From positions 1 to 46,943 of the forward strand of contig JAFZQZ010000003.1 in NCBI GenBank assembly GCA_017620135.1: a stretch of DNA of 46,943 bases, in the 5' to 3' direction. The notes below the pieces were generated by a model. It was not told the DNA's origin and did no database searches. It saw only the letters and a list, made by a program, of their open reading frames with translations. Made by a program: the position numbers and the translations under genes. Positions 13,814-22,130 of this stretch are shown piece by piece. This DNA is from Bacillota bacterium (GTDB lineage: Bacteria > Bacillota > Clostridia > Lachnospirales > Bianqueaceae). Positions within the stretch are counted from its first letter, which is position 1. Each line of letters begins with the position of its first letter.

Positions 13814-14953
13814 ATGTTCAATCATCATGATATAAGCCGGAACGCGTGCATGCTGCATGGGCCGCTGGCCCATCACGGATATGACTGGTGGTGGCATTCC
13901 TTTACAGCGCAGGATGTGGAGACCGGCGAGGACAAAGCATTCTTTATCGAGTTTTTTGTCTGCAACCCCGCACTGGCGGAGGATGAGCCGGTCCTGGGCC
14001 AGCTGCCGGCGAACAAGGAAGCAGGGAAGAAGCCGTCTTATCTGATGGTCAAGGCAGGCACCTGGGGAGAAGACCACTGCCAGCTGCACCGATTCTTTGC
14101 CTGGAAGGATGTAAACCTTCACGGCGACGCCCCGTATCAGGTCGAAGCGGATGATTGTCTGGCCTCAGAGACCGTGCTGAAGGGCAGCATCACGATCACG
14201 CCGGAAGAAGCGGCGGCTCATCCGGAATGGATGTGCGACTTCGGCAGTCTATCCTGGAATCTTACGATCGATAAACAGATCGCGTTCAACGTAGGATACG
14301 GCGCCAGCAAACCGCTTCGGGACGCGGAGGCGTTTGCGATGTACTGGCACGCGGAGGGAATGAAAAGCGCGTATCAGGGCACGATCACACTGAACGGCAG
14401 AGAGTATTCCGTTACGCCGGAGAAAAGCTATGGCTACGCCGACAAAAACTGGGGCCGGGATTTTACGAGTCCCTGGGTATGGCTTTCATCCAACTGCCTG
14501 GTCAGCAAAAAGACCGGGAAGCAGCTGGAAAACAGTGTGTTCGATATCGGCGGCGGCAGGCCGAAGATCTATTTTGTCCCGCTGGATCGGAGGCTGCTGG
14601 GTGTTTTCTACTATGAAGGAAAGGAATACGATTTCAACTTTTCGAAGATCCACCTGATGGTAAAAACAGAGTTTTCCTTCGAGAAAAAAGAGGACCTGGT
14701 GATCTGGCACGTGCGGCAGGAGAACATCCACGCGGTCATGGAGACCGAGGTTTTCTGCCGGAAGAAGGAGATGCTGCTGGTAAACTACGAGGCGCCGGAC
14801 GGCAGCAAGAAGCATAACCGTCTTTGGAATGGCGGTACCGGATGGGGCAGCGTGAAGCTGTATGAGAAAAAGAATGGCGCGCTGGAACTGATCGATGAGA
14901 TCGAAGCCACCCATATCGGATGTGAGTACGGAGAATACGATCAGGACACGTAA
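13814..14953 (+). CDS. Tocopherol-cyclase-like protein
   Basis: The 379-residue protein has the block KSYGYADKNWGRDFTSPWVW (about 203-222), close to the pattern Y-x-(D/E)-K-N-W-G-x-x-F-x-x-x-W that marks the tocopherol cyclase/hydroxyneurosporene-dehydratase lipocalin-like superfamily. The remainder alternates beta strands, as expected for a tandem lipocalin-like fold that binds a hydrophobic ligand. Bacteria without tocopherol also carry such proteins and their reaction is unknown. No signal peptide is seen. AAGGAG lies upstream, and the gene follows the shortened GNAT by one base, so they are cotranscribed. The palindrome array at 15006 lies downstream. Confidence 0.7.
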   Translation: MFNHHDISRNACMLHGPLAHHGYDWWWHSFTAQDVETGEDKAFFIEFFVCNPALAEDEPVLGQLPANKEAGKKPSYLMVKAGTWGEDHCQLHRFFAWKDVNLHGDAPYQVEADDCLASETVLKGSITITPEEAAAHPEWMCDFGSLSWNLTIDKQIAFNVGYGASKPLRDAEAFAMYWHAEGMKSAYQGTITLNGREYSVTPEKSYGYADKNWGRDFTSPWVWLSSNCLVSKKTGKQLENSVFDIGGGRPKIYFVPLDRRLLGVFYYEGKEYDFNFSKIHLMVKTEFSFEKKEDLVIWHVRQENIHAVMETEVFCRKKEMLLVNYEAPDGSKKHNRLWNGGTGWGSVKLYEKKNGALELIDEIEATHIGCEYGEYDQDT

Positions 14954-15005
14954 AGTTGTAAAGGAACTGTTATTCAGTCCTGCAGGCCTCATTCCCTTTC
15001 CACTA

Positions 15006-15287
15006 TAGCAAGGTGGGCGGCATTTTTGACTAGACCTTGCTAAAGCCCGGCTGTTGAATAGCAAGATGGGCCGTCTTTTTGATCAAATCTTGCTACCGCT
15101 ATAGCAAGATGAGCGGCATTTGTGTCCCGACCTTGCTAATGTTCAGCTGTTGTGTAGCAAGATGAGCCGTCTTTTTGATCAAACCTTGCTACCACTATAG
15201 CAAGGTGGGCTGCTTTTTTGACTAGACCTTGCTAAAGCCCAGTTGCTGAATAGCAAGGCTGGCCGTCTTTTTGATCAAACCTTGCTA
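15006..15287. repeat. Array of six 37-bp palindromes
   Basis: Six units of exactly 37 bp start at 15006, 15059, 15102, 15155, 15198 and 15251. Each begins TAGCAAG and ends CTTGCTA, so each can form a hairpin. Spacers alternate between 16 and 6 bases, which gives three tandem copies of a 96-bp double unit. Odd-numbered units contain GTGGGCGGCATTTTTGAC-like centres and even-numbered ones GGCCGTCTTTTTGATCAAA-like centres. The spacers repeat too (AAGCCCGGCTGTTGAA, CCGCTA), so this is not a CRISPR array. No gene lies inside. Confidence 0.95.
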
Positions 15288-15340
15288 CTGAACCGCCGCA
15301 CCGCTCTGTCTTGAAGTGTCGGGTGATCATGATGAAAGCA

Positions 15341-15373
15341 AAAAGGCTGCAGCCATGATAGCTGCAGCCTTTT
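15341..15373. terminator. Bidirectional terminator
   Basis: A perfect 13-bp stem AAAAGGCTGCAGC / GCTGCAGCCTTTT with a 7-base loop. The T and A tracts on both sides let it stop transcription from the tocopherol-cyclase-like gene side and from the YbjQ side. Confidence 0.88.
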
Positions 15374-15405
15374 CATTTCCATACTTCGCCTGGTGGTGCA
15401 TGTTT

Positions 15406-15720
15406 TTACTCAATGATCTTTACCGCGGTGCCGTAGGCAACGACTTCCGCGGCGCCCTGCATGACCTGCGAAGAACCATAGCGTACGCCGATGATCGCGT
15501 CGGCGCCGAGCGCCTCCGCCTCGTCGACCATACGTTTGGTCGCGATCTGACGGGCTTCGTTGAGCATTTCGGTATAGCCGACCAGCTCACCGCCCACTAA
15601 GGATTTCATGCCGGCCATAAAATCTCTTCCCAGATTCTTGGTTTGAACGACAGTCCCTTTGACCAGTCCCAGCACTTCGATCTGTTTACCGGGATAACTT
15701 TCAATACTTATTAGCTTCAT
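15406..15720 (-). CDS. YbjQ family (UPF0145) protein
   Basis: The 104-residue protein matches the YbjQ/UPF0145 pattern throughout: an N-terminal strand followed by GKQIEVLGLVKGTVV, the helix LVGGELVGYTEMLNEARQIA, then EAEALGADAIIGVRYGSS and the final strand VVAYGTAVKI. The family forms pentameric rings and has been described as a putative heavy-metal-binding domain, but its role is unproven. The start has AAAGGAG. It overlaps the end of the upstream MerR-type gene by 20 bases and so is expressed from the MerR promoter. Confidence 0.92.
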   Translation of the reverse strand: MKLISIESYPGKQIEVLGLVKGTVVQTKNLGRDFMAGMKSLVGGELVGYTEMLNEARQIATKRMVDEAEALGADAIIGVRYGSSQVMQGAAEVVAYGTAVKIIE

Positions 15721-16342
15721 CCAATTCTCCTTTCTTGACTTCTTTGAGTCTTTGAACTAAAGCGATCAAAACACCTACGATGATACTTCCGAACAGAGCG
15801 ATCACGACGATCAGCACGCCCTTGGGCGCAGGATCGATCTTATCCGCCCAGAAGATCAGAACGATCATGGCAGCCATCAGGACTACCATGAAGGCGGCCG
15901 CGATGATCGCGCCGGTTTTTCTTTTCCGAACGTCAGACATTCGGATATTCATGAATTTTCCACCTCCCTTTTCCAGCTCTTTCATCTTGTCCAGATATAA
16001 GGACGCATCCAGCGACGAAAAGGTGCCGGTCTCCTGGGAAAGCAGGTCGCACATCGTTCTCATATGATCGATGCTGCGCTCCTCTTCCTCCAGCTCTCTC
16101 AAACGGTCGTGCATACATTTTTCGATCTCCAGCTTGCCATCCTTCATTTTCCGGATATTGTCGCAGGAGATCCCGAGCTGTCTGAGAAGTTTGATCCGCA
16201 TGAGCTGCCTGACATCGTCCAAAGAATACTCGCGGTATCCGTTCTGGGGATCCCTTCCCGGATCGACCAGGCCCTGGTCTTCATAGAAGCGGATATTCTT
16301 TTTCGTGATGTCCACGAGTTCCGCTACCTGATTGATCTTCAT
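15701..16342 (-). CDS. Membrane-anchored MerR family regulator
   Basis: The 213-residue protein starts with a MerR helix-turn-helix and wing: IRFYEDQGLVDPGRDPQNGYREYSLDDVRQL (about 17-47). A coiled coil follows (about 70-105). The C-terminal third is unusual: two membrane segments (about 144-165 and 175-195) replace the usual effector domain, so the regulator is probably tethered to the inner face of the membrane. It is cotranscribed with ybjQ. Its own promoter (16383-16413) has the stretched spacer and dyad typical of MerR targets, so autoregulation is likely. The signal is unknown. Confidence 0.9.
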   Translation of the reverse strand: MKINQVAELVDITKKNIRFYEDQGLVDPGRDPQNGYREYSLDDVRQLMRIKLLRQLGISCDNIRKMKDGKLEIEKCMHDRLRELEEEERSIDHMRTMCDLLSQETGTFSSLDASLYLDKMKELEKGGGKFMNIRMSDVRKRKTGAIIAAAFMVVLMAAMIVLIFWADKIDPAPKGVLIVVIALFGSIIVGVLIALVQRLKEVKKGELDEANKY

Positions 16343-16382
16343 TTCTTCGTCCCTTTGATGCGTTTCTTTGATCTATGCGGCG

Positions 16383-16413
16383 AGTATAAGCGTTCCACAA
16401 GGTGGAAGGTCAA
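16383..16413 (-). promoter_or_regulatory. MerR-type promoter with 19-bp spacer and dyad
   Basis: On the minus strand, TTGACC (16408-16413) and TATACT (16383-16388) are separated by 19 bases. That is the overlong spacer characteristic of promoters that MerR proteins unwind. The spacer holds the perfect dyad TTCCAC-CTT-GTGGAA (16393-16407). Confidence 0.88.
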
Positions 16414-16441
16414 GTGTTTTTTTCAAAAAAGTTAAGAATTG

Positions 16442-17923
16442 TTAAAGATTTTTCTTTGTCTGGTGCTCCGTGATATAAGCCCGGATCTTCTGGCGCTCCG
16501 TCTGGTCGATCGGATATTTGCGGAAGATCAGAAGTCCGATGATCGCCATCAACGCGGGGAGTACGCCAATGACCACGATCATACCGGTCAGCATCGTGGG
16601 GACCTTGGAAAGCTCGCCCACATAGTCGCCGGTGACGGAATCGACCTGGTAGCCGATCGCGATCAGTACCGAGCCGACGATCGCAGAAGAAACCGCGGTT
16701 TGCGCTTTTTCAAGGAAACGCTCGAGCACGCCGGTCAGGGCCGAACGGTCCTTGCCGGTCGAATAGATGGTATAATCCATGACCTCCATGCTGATGCTGG
16801 AGCCGGGGATAAAGTCGATACCGATCGCCAGCGCCATGAGGAACATCACGATAAAGAAGAACGCGGGAGTTTTCTGGAGGATCCCGGTGATCTGCCCGAG
16901 GAACATCAGAAGGCCGCCGGCGCCTTGCGCCGCGAGATCGATACGGTGCATCTTGACGAAGTCGCCCTTAAGCGCCTTCAGGATCGGGTTCGCGACCACT
17001 GTGCCGAGGATCAGCGGGAGCAGCATCATGAGCGAGACGATCATGGAATAGGTGGCGAAAAGTTCCATGTTTACGGCGCCGGTCGAAAGATCCGCGCAGT
17101 AAGCCCATTTGACATAATAGGAAGGCGCCGCGAAAAGGAAGGTCCAGATGAAACCGGTGAAGATACCCTTGAAGAAGTTGAGCATCATGGGTTTGTTGGT
17201 CTTGATGAGTTCGAAGAAATCGGAGAATTTGACTTTCTCGTCTTCATCCTGCTCGACCACGTGTTTCTCCTTGACCAGGAACCAGCCAATCACAGAGACG
17301 ATCGTGGAGATGCCCATACCTACAGCGGCCAGGATCGTGAACGCGGTCTTATAGCTGCCTACGACCGCCTGGATCGAGACTGCGATGGCGGTCATGAACG
17401 AGCCGATCATACCGAGGATCATGACCCACAGACGCGGACCGACCAGCAGTTTGGCACGCTGTTCGGGATCGTTGGTCATGGTGCGGAACAGCAGGTTCTG
17501 GTTGTAGAACGAAGTACCGATATCATAAACAAAGTAGAAGAAAATGACCCAGATCGTGACGACGATCGGCATGCTGGTAATGGCGTTCGGCAGGGAGTAG
17601 AGCGCGATCGTACCGATCGTGGTCATCGCGATGGAAAGCATGAAGAACGGTTTGTATTTGCCATGCTTGCCGATCTTCCCGCGGTCCATGATGAAGCCCT
17701 GGATGGGATCGTCGACCGCATCGATGATCCTGGCGACCAGGAGAAGCGTTGTGGCCAGTGTGGCGCCCCAGGCGCCGAGGCCGGCATAGTCGGTCATGTA
17801 GATCATAAACAACGTGGACATGAAGATGGCAGCCAGACCGTTGTTCGTTGACAGGGCGGTGACGCCGAAGATTTCCTTGAAGCCGACAGCTTCCGGTGAT
17901 CTTTCCTTGATTTTCTTTGCCAT
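16442..17923 (-). CDS. GPH-type (MelB-like) sugar/cation symporter
   Basis: The 493-residue protein is a twelve-helix major facilitator of the glycoside-pentoside-hexuronide:cation symporter group. The signature DPIQGFIMDRGKIGKHGKYKP after the second membrane segment (about 72-92) includes the cation-site aspartates and the DR-x(n)-G-K(Y/F)-P pattern. A long central loop (KEKHVVEQDEDEKVKFSDFF) separates the halves, as is usual. It should import a sugar or glycoside with Na+ or H+. No glycoside hydrolase lies next to it, so the substrate is unknown. AAAGGAG precedes the start. It is transcribed alone. Confidence 0.92.
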   Translation of the reverse strand: MAKKIKERSPEAVGFKEIFGVTALSTNNGLAAIFMSTLFMIYMTDYAGLGAWGATLATTLLLVARIIDAVDDPIQGFIMDRGKIGKHGKYKPFFMLSIAMTTIGTIALYSLPNAITSMPIVVTIWVIFFYFVYDIGTSFYNQNLLFRTMTNDPEQRAKLLVGPRLWVMILGMIGSFMTAIAVSIQAVVGSYKTAFTILAAVGMGISTIVSVIGWFLVKEKHVVEQDEDEKVKFSDFFELIKTNKPMMLNFFKGIFTGFIWTFLFAAPSYYVKWAYCADLSTGAVNMELFATYSMIVSLMMLLPLILGTVVANPILKALKGDFVKMHRIDLAAQGAGGLLMFLGQITGILQKTPAFFFIVMFLMALAIGIDFIPGSSISMEVMDYTIYSTGKDRSALTGVLERFLEKAQTAVSSAIVGSVLIAIGYQVDSVTGDYVGELSKVPTMLTGMIVVIGVLPALMAIIGLLIFRKYPIDQTERQKIRAYITEHQTKKNL

Positions 17924-17970
17924 GAGGAAACTCCTTTTATGAAAATGTGAGGATCGTGCCTATATGGATC

Positions 17971-17999
17971 ATGATATACAAATTCGCACGAAAAAACAA
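17971..17999 (-). promoter_or_regulatory. Possible promoter of the symporter gene
   Basis: On the minus strand, TTGTTT (17994-17999) and TATCAT (17971-17976) lie 17 bases apart, 48 bases before the symporter start. Confidence 0.45.
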
Positions 18000-18026
18000 T
18001 AGGAACATCACGGAATTCACTTCACG

Positions 18027-18054
18027 AAAAAGCCCGGCCGAATGAACGGCCGGG
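18027..18054 (-). terminator. Terminator of the XRE-TPR gene
   Basis: An 8-bp G+C-rich stem CCCGGCCG / CGGCCGGG with a 6-base loop. Read on the minus strand it is followed by CTTTTT, which fits termination after the XRE gene that ends at 18081. Confidence 0.85.
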
Positions 18055-18080
18055 TCTTTCTGCTCATGCTGTGATGACGA

Positions 18081-19124
18081 TTATGCCTTTCCGGAACGCT
18101 CCAGCAGACGGGCTTTTTTGCTTTTCGCGTGCTGCAGTTCGGTCTCTTCCGTCAGGCCCCATTCGTTTTCGAGAAGGTCGATGATCCTGTCGTAGGTCTC
18201 GGCCGCTTTTTTATAGTCGCCCTTGATCTCACAGATATCGGCGATCCCCTGCAGCGCGTCCATGAACCGCGGACGGCGCTTGTCCACGTCGAAAGAGCGC
18301 TCATAGCACTCGATGGCCTTCGGATAGTCACATTTCATCGCGTAGAACTGCGCCATTTCGAACAAGGCGCCGTCGTCGTCCGGATGATCCGCGAGAAGCT
18401 GATCCATCAGGGCATTTGCCTTGGGCTCATCAAAACGGGCCAGCGCGATATACGCGGGATAGACGCGGATCATAATGGGGTTGGCGTCTTTCAGGACGCT
18501 GTAGCGTTTCAGCCAGGATTCCGCTTCGTCTGCCCGATGATCGGCGATCAGATTGTCGATGAGATACATGTAAGGCAGCGCGGCATCCGGGTTTTGTTCG
18601 GCGACTTCGCGGTAAAAGTCGATGGCGAGCGAGTGATTGGCGATATTCCAGTCCCAGACAGCGTGGCGTTCCGCCTGGCCGAGCATCCACTGGCACACCT
18701 TTTCGGCCGGTGCCATGCGGATCGCGTCCTTTGCGTAGCGGCGGACCTTCTGCGCGTATGTGTTCATGCGGTGCCAGTAGAGATAGGAGATCAGCTCGGT
18801 CGCGCGTTTCTTGTAGGTTTCCGAGGAAAGCTGGCTTTTCAGGAATTCCTCATACTCCCAGAAGATGTCCTGAGGAAGTTCCTCCTCGACGTCCATGCGG
18901 TTCTCGATGCGGTTCAGGCGCTGCTCCGTACTCAGGTCAAACAGATCGTCTATACTGACCCCGAAGATCTCCGCGATCTGCGGGAGCAGTGTGATGTCCG
19001 GCATCGCGACCGCGTTCTCCCATTTGGAGACGGACTGCGGTCCGATCCCAAGCCTGTCCGCCAGCTGTTCCTGTGTGAGGCCGGCTTTGAAGCGGAGCTG
19101 TTTGATCTTTTTTCCAAGTTCCAT
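18081..19124 (-). CDS. XRE family regulator with tetratricopeptide repeats
   Basis: The 347-residue protein has a Cro/C1-type helix-turn-helix at about 5-60 (LRFKAGLTQEQLADRLGIGPQSVSKWENAVAMPD), followed by a linker ending in the usual DLFDL. The remaining 280 residues are helical repeats of TPR type, clearest at ALFEMAQFYAMKCDYPKAIECYERSF and GIADICEIKGDYKKAAETYDRII. TPR domains in such regulators often receive a peptide or protein signal. The start follows a modest AAGGGA site. A promoter is visible at 19162. It is transcribed alone and ends at the terminator at 18027. Confidence 0.9.
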   Translation of the reverse strand: MELGKKIKQLRFKAGLTQEQLADRLGIGPQSVSKWENAVAMPDITLLPQIAEIFGVSIDDLFDLSTEQRLNRIENRMDVEEELPQDIFWEYEEFLKSQLSSETYKKRATELISYLYWHRMNTYAQKVRRYAKDAIRMAPAEKVCQWMLGQAERHAVWDWNIANHSLAIDFYREVAEQNPDAALPYMYLIDNLIADHRADEAESWLKRYSVLKDANPIMIRVYPAYIALARFDEPKANALMDQLLADHPDDDGALFEMAQFYAMKCDYPKAIECYERSFDVDKRRPRFMDALQGIADICEIKGDYKKAAETYDRIIDLLENEWGLTEETELQHAKSKKARLLERSGKA

Positions 19125-19161
19125 GGTATCATTCCCTTTGCTTTACGTTTGATGTGCCTTT

Positions 19162-19190
19162 ATTGTAAAGCCCCTGCCGGTCAGGTTCAA
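19162..19190 (-). promoter_or_regulatory. Promoter of the XRE-TPR gene
   Basis: On the minus strand, TTGAAC (19185-19190) and TACAAT (19162-19167) with a 17-base spacer, 37 bases before the start codon. Confidence 0.7.
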
Positions 19191-19235
19191 TAACGCAGAT
19201 TTCTAAGCCTCTCGCCCGTTGGTAGAGTTCGGATA

Positions 19236-20858
19236 TCAGATGTTCCTGGTCATCGGCGAGCCGCATTCGGAGCAGAATTTCAGGCCGGGGGCGACTTTCG
19301 CGCCGCAGGTCGGGCAGAAGCGGCCGGAGGCGGATGAAGAGCCGGAAGAGGAAGTGACCTTCTGGGAGGAGAGACTCAGCTTTTTGTCTTTCGGCCAGGA
19401 AACGCGGTAGCTGAAGGTGATCGTTTTCGCTTCACGCGGAGCCAGGGACAGTTTCCAGGTCAGGAAACCGGTCTCAGCTTCCAGCTCTGCCTTGTCGGAG
19501 GAAAGCAATTCGACCGTGATCGTCTTGTCCTGAGAAACGGGGATCTGGTCCTGGATGTTCAGGGTGACAGGCGCGTCCTTGGTGTTGGTCGCGGTGATCT
19601 CATAGACGTAGTCCGTGCTCTTCGTCCCTTTGAGAAGAGCGCTGGAAGTCTTCTTGGATTTCTCGATCCGGCTAAGGCGGATGCTTTCATCCTGGTCGAG
19701 CGTGATATCGGCGCTTTCTTCCGTCAGGTCAGGCTGCAGCGAGGTCGTGCCGGTGTAGATGCCGGAAAGGTAGATCGACGCGGTGCCGCGGACGACGGAC
19801 GGAATGTCTTTGGTCTGGATCGTGGCGATGAGATAGGCAGAGCGATCCAGTTTAGGCACAGAGGCCAGGCGGTATTCGCAGGGCAGTTCGAACTGCTGCA
19901 GGTCCGCCATCGTTCCGGACGATCCGGACGGGATCGTCTTGGCGGCGGGGAGGAGGTAAGCGTCCATGGTCTCCTCGCTGGAAACGGTCGCCTCTTCGGT
20001 CTCGACACGGGAAAGCTTGATCGTGTCGGACATCGGGGCTGCTTTGGCCATTGCCATCTGAGGCATTGCCATCTCAGCGCTGGCCATCCGCATGGCTCCG
20101 CCCATGAACATGCTGTTTGCAGCCTGTTCCTCGCGGATGTTCAGATAGATCGCGGGCAGGGTGGGCAGGCTTCCACCGGACGGGCGCCCGGTCAGGAGTG
20201 AAACGGACACATTCTCCCAGTCCTCATCGGTATTCTGGTACAGCTGAGCCCGCATCCGCAGGTTCATCGGACCTTTGGCGTCCGTGTGGATCTCGTAAAC
20301 GCTCTTCCAGCCTGCCTGATGCTCGAACGCGTGGACTTCAAACGCGCACGGCCCGGCAGCCGGTGCCGCCACGACCGCCTCGATCACAGGCAGCGATTCG
20401 GTCCGCGCAGCCTCGGAAAGCTCTTTTTCCAGAGCTTTCTGTTCCTTTTCGAGACCGGTGATCTCCAGGTAAAGCTCCTCGAGACGCTCGGGAAGCTTCT
20501 GGATATAAGCCTCGATCTCTTCGATCGGCTGCTGCGACCGGCCGGAGAATGTTCCGTTCTCCTCCCAGAGGTCAGCCTGTTTCTGTTTGATCTCGATCTT
20601 TTTCCTGATGGCGTCGAGTTTCGCCTGGATCGCATCAGAAGGCTTGTCCTCCTCGGCGGCCGCGTCGAAGTTGAACCGCAGATCAAGCAGACGAACGCCC
20701 TCGGGGAAGAACAGGCGGGCGGTGTCGGTGTCGGCGCTGCGGGTCAGGCCGCCGATCTTCAGCAGGTTTTCGCCTTCAAGAAGTTCGGTCTGGCCGCGGC
20801 GGATGATGTCCGCGCCACTGCGGTAGATTTTTACAGAAGTAATAGTAGTCTGGATCAT
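19236..20858 (-). CDS. DUF4139 (mucoidy-inhibitor-like) protein with zinc ribbon tail
   Basis: The 540-residue protein begins with a DUF4140-like strand region (IQTTITSVKIYRSGADIIRRG), then a coiled coil (about 85-155), then the long beta-rich DUF4139 domain (GWKSVYEIHTDAKGPMNLRMRAQLYQNTDEDWENV and on to about 495). After a serine-rich linker it ends in a zinc ribbon with C515, C518, C529 and C532. The ribbon is an addition to the usual family architecture. No signal peptide is seen, so it is probably cytoplasmic. I start at 20858, where AGGAGG lies six bases upstream; an in-frame ATG at 20900 lacks one. The LysR box at 20873 lies just upstream. Confidence 0.87.
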   Translation of the reverse strand: MIQTTITSVKIYRSGADIIRRGQTELLEGENLLKIGGLTRSADTDTARLFFPEGVRLLDLRFNFDAAAEEDKPSDAIQAKLDAIRKKIEIKQKQADLWEENGTFSGRSQQPIEEIEAYIQKLPERLEELYLEITGLEKEQKALEKELSEAARTESLPVIEAVVAAPAAGPCAFEVHAFEHQAGWKSVYEIHTDAKGPMNLRMRAQLYQNTDEDWENVSVSLLTGRPSGGSLPTLPAIYLNIREEQAANSMFMGGAMRMASAEMAMPQMAMAKAAPMSDTIKLSRVETEEATVSSEETMDAYLLPAAKTIPSGSSGTMADLQQFELPCEYRLASVPKLDRSAYLIATIQTKDIPSVVRGTASIYLSGIYTGTTSLQPDLTEESADITLDQDESIRLSRIEKSKKTSSALLKGTKSTDYVYEITATNTKDAPVTLNIQDQIPVSQDKTITVELLSSDKAELEAETGFLTWKLSLAPREAKTITFSYRVSWPKDKKLSLSSQKVTSSSGSSSASGRFCPTCGAKVAPGLKFCSECGSPMTRNI

Positions 20859-20872
20859 GTGGACCTCCTTTG

Positions 20873-20887
20873 ATAAGTTAAACTTAT
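20873..20887. promoter_or_regulatory. LysR box 1
   Basis: ATAAGT-TAA-ACTTAT, a perfect 6-3-6 palindrome fitting the T-N11-A format. Its centre is 31.5 bp upstream of the centre of the -35 box at 20909, and about 63 bp before the expected transcription start of the aldo/keto reductase gene. It is also 15 bases from the start of the divergent DUF4139 gene. Confidence 0.85.
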
Positions 20888-20908
20888 GGAATGGTTGCAT
20901 AATTCGAA

Positions 20909-20936
20909 TTGATGACGGGCGTCAGGTTGATATAAT
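20909..20936 (+). promoter_or_regulatory. Promoter of the aldo/keto reductase at 20967
   Basis: TTGATG at 20909-20914 and TATAAT at 20931-20936 with a 16-base spacer. Confidence 0.75.
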
Positions 20937-20966
20937 TAAAGCAGAATCATTTGAGGAGGAATTGAA

Positions 20967-22115
20967 ATGGTACAGCAGAACAAGTTTTTCCCGGAGATCA
21001 AAGGGAACTTCGGTCTCGGATGTATGCGGCTTCCTATGGCGGGCGAAAATGTTGACCTCGCGGAAATGAACAAAATGGTCGATGCCTTCATGCAGGCCGG
21101 CTTTAACTATTTTGACACGGCACACGGATACCTTGGCACGAAGTCTGAACCCGCGATCCGTGAGAGCGTCGTCAAACGTTATCCCAGAGAGAGCTTTGTC
21201 CTCACCAACAAGCTTTCAACCCATTTCTTCCGTAAGGAAGAGGAGATCAGGCCGCTGTTTGAAATGCAGCTGGAAGCCTGCGGTGTGGACTATTTCGACT
21301 TCTACCTGATGCACGCGCAGGACGGCGCCATCTATGAAAAGTTCAAAAAGGCGCGGGCCTACGAAACGGCCATGGAACTGAAAGCGGAAGGCAAGATCCG
21401 TCATTTCGGTATCAGTTTCCACGACAAGGCCGACGTTCTGGAGAAGATCCTCTCCGAACACCCGGAGATCGAGATCGTCCAGATCCAGTTCAATTACGTA
21501 GACTATGACGATCTGTCCGTAGAAAGCGGTAAAGTCTACGAAGTCTGTGAAAAGTACGGGAAACCGGTCCTGGTCATGGAGCCTGTCAAAGGCGGCAGTC
21601 TGATCAACCTCCCGGAAGAAGCACAGAAAGTCTTCGATGACCTTCAGAAGGATGAGGAAACCAAACAGTCGAACGCCTCTTACGCGATCCGCTTCGCGGC
21701 GAGCTTCCCGAACATCTGCGTGGTCCTTTCCGGGATGAGCAACATGGATCAGATGACGGAAAATATCGGATTCATGAAGGACTTTGTCCCGCTTTCGCAG
21801 GACGAGCACGCGGCGATCGAAAAAGTCCGCGCGATCTTCAACTCGATGGGAATGATCCCCTGCACGGGCTGCCATTACTGCGTGCTGGATAACGACTGCC
21901 CTATGAAGATCAAGATCCCGGAGCTGTTCGCCTGCTACAATATGAAGACCGTCTTCCACAACTGGAACGAGGATTATTACTACAGAAACATCTTGACCAG
22001 GGACGGAGGAAAGGCCTCCGATTGCATCAAATGCGGGAAATGTGAACGCATCTGCCCGCAGCACCTGAAGATCCGCGAACTGCTTACCGAAGTCGCGGGA
22101 GAATTCGAGAAATAA
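20967..22115 (+). CDS. Aldo/keto reductase with C-terminal 4Fe-4S ferredoxin domain
   Basis: The 382-residue oxidoreductase has the aldo/keto reductase barrel with catalytic residues D50 (YFDTAHGY), Y55, K82 and H116. After the barrel comes a ferredoxin-like domain with two cysteine sets: C299, C302, C305, C311 and C353, C356, C359, C363 with a following proline. Such fusions are common in anaerobes and probably couple carbonyl reduction to ferredoxin or to a flavin partner. GAGGAGG precedes the ATG. A LysR box and promoter lie directly upstream. A paralog of the same design is at 25864-26988. Confidence 0.93.
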   Translation: MVQQNKFFPEIKGNFGLGCMRLPMAGENVDLAEMNKMVDAFMQAGFNYFDTAHGYLGTKSEPAIRESVVKRYPRESFVLTNKLSTHFFRKEEEIRPLFEMQLEACGVDYFDFYLMHAQDGAIYEKFKKARAYETAMELKAEGKIRHFGISFHDKADVLEKILSEHPEIEIVQIQFNYVDYDDLSVESGKVYEVCEKYGKPVLVMEPVKGGSLINLPEEAQKVFDDLQKDEETKQSNASYAIRFAASFPNICVVLSGMSNMDQMTENIGFMKDFVPLSQDEHAAIEKVRAIFNSMGMIPCTGCHYCVLDNDCPMKIKIPELFACYNMKTVFHNWNEDYYYRNILTRDGGKASDCIKCGKCERICPQHLKIRELLTEVAGEFEK

Positions 22116-22130
22116 GAAAAGGCCCGAGCC

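Noticed and set aside
15006..15287. CRISPR array
   Set aside because: Repeats are palindromes separated by 16- and 6-base spacers that are themselves repeated, and no cas gene is present.
16439..17851. 470-codon open frame antisense to the symporter gene
   Set aside because: Its translation is rich in Asp, Arg, His and Glu with no domain. The minus strand encodes a complete GPH symporter, so this is a codon-bias shadow.
18129..19193. 354-codon plus-strand frame over the XRE-TPR gene
   Set aside because: The minus strand has a clear helix-turn-helix and TPR protein with promoter and terminator; the opposite frame has no such support.
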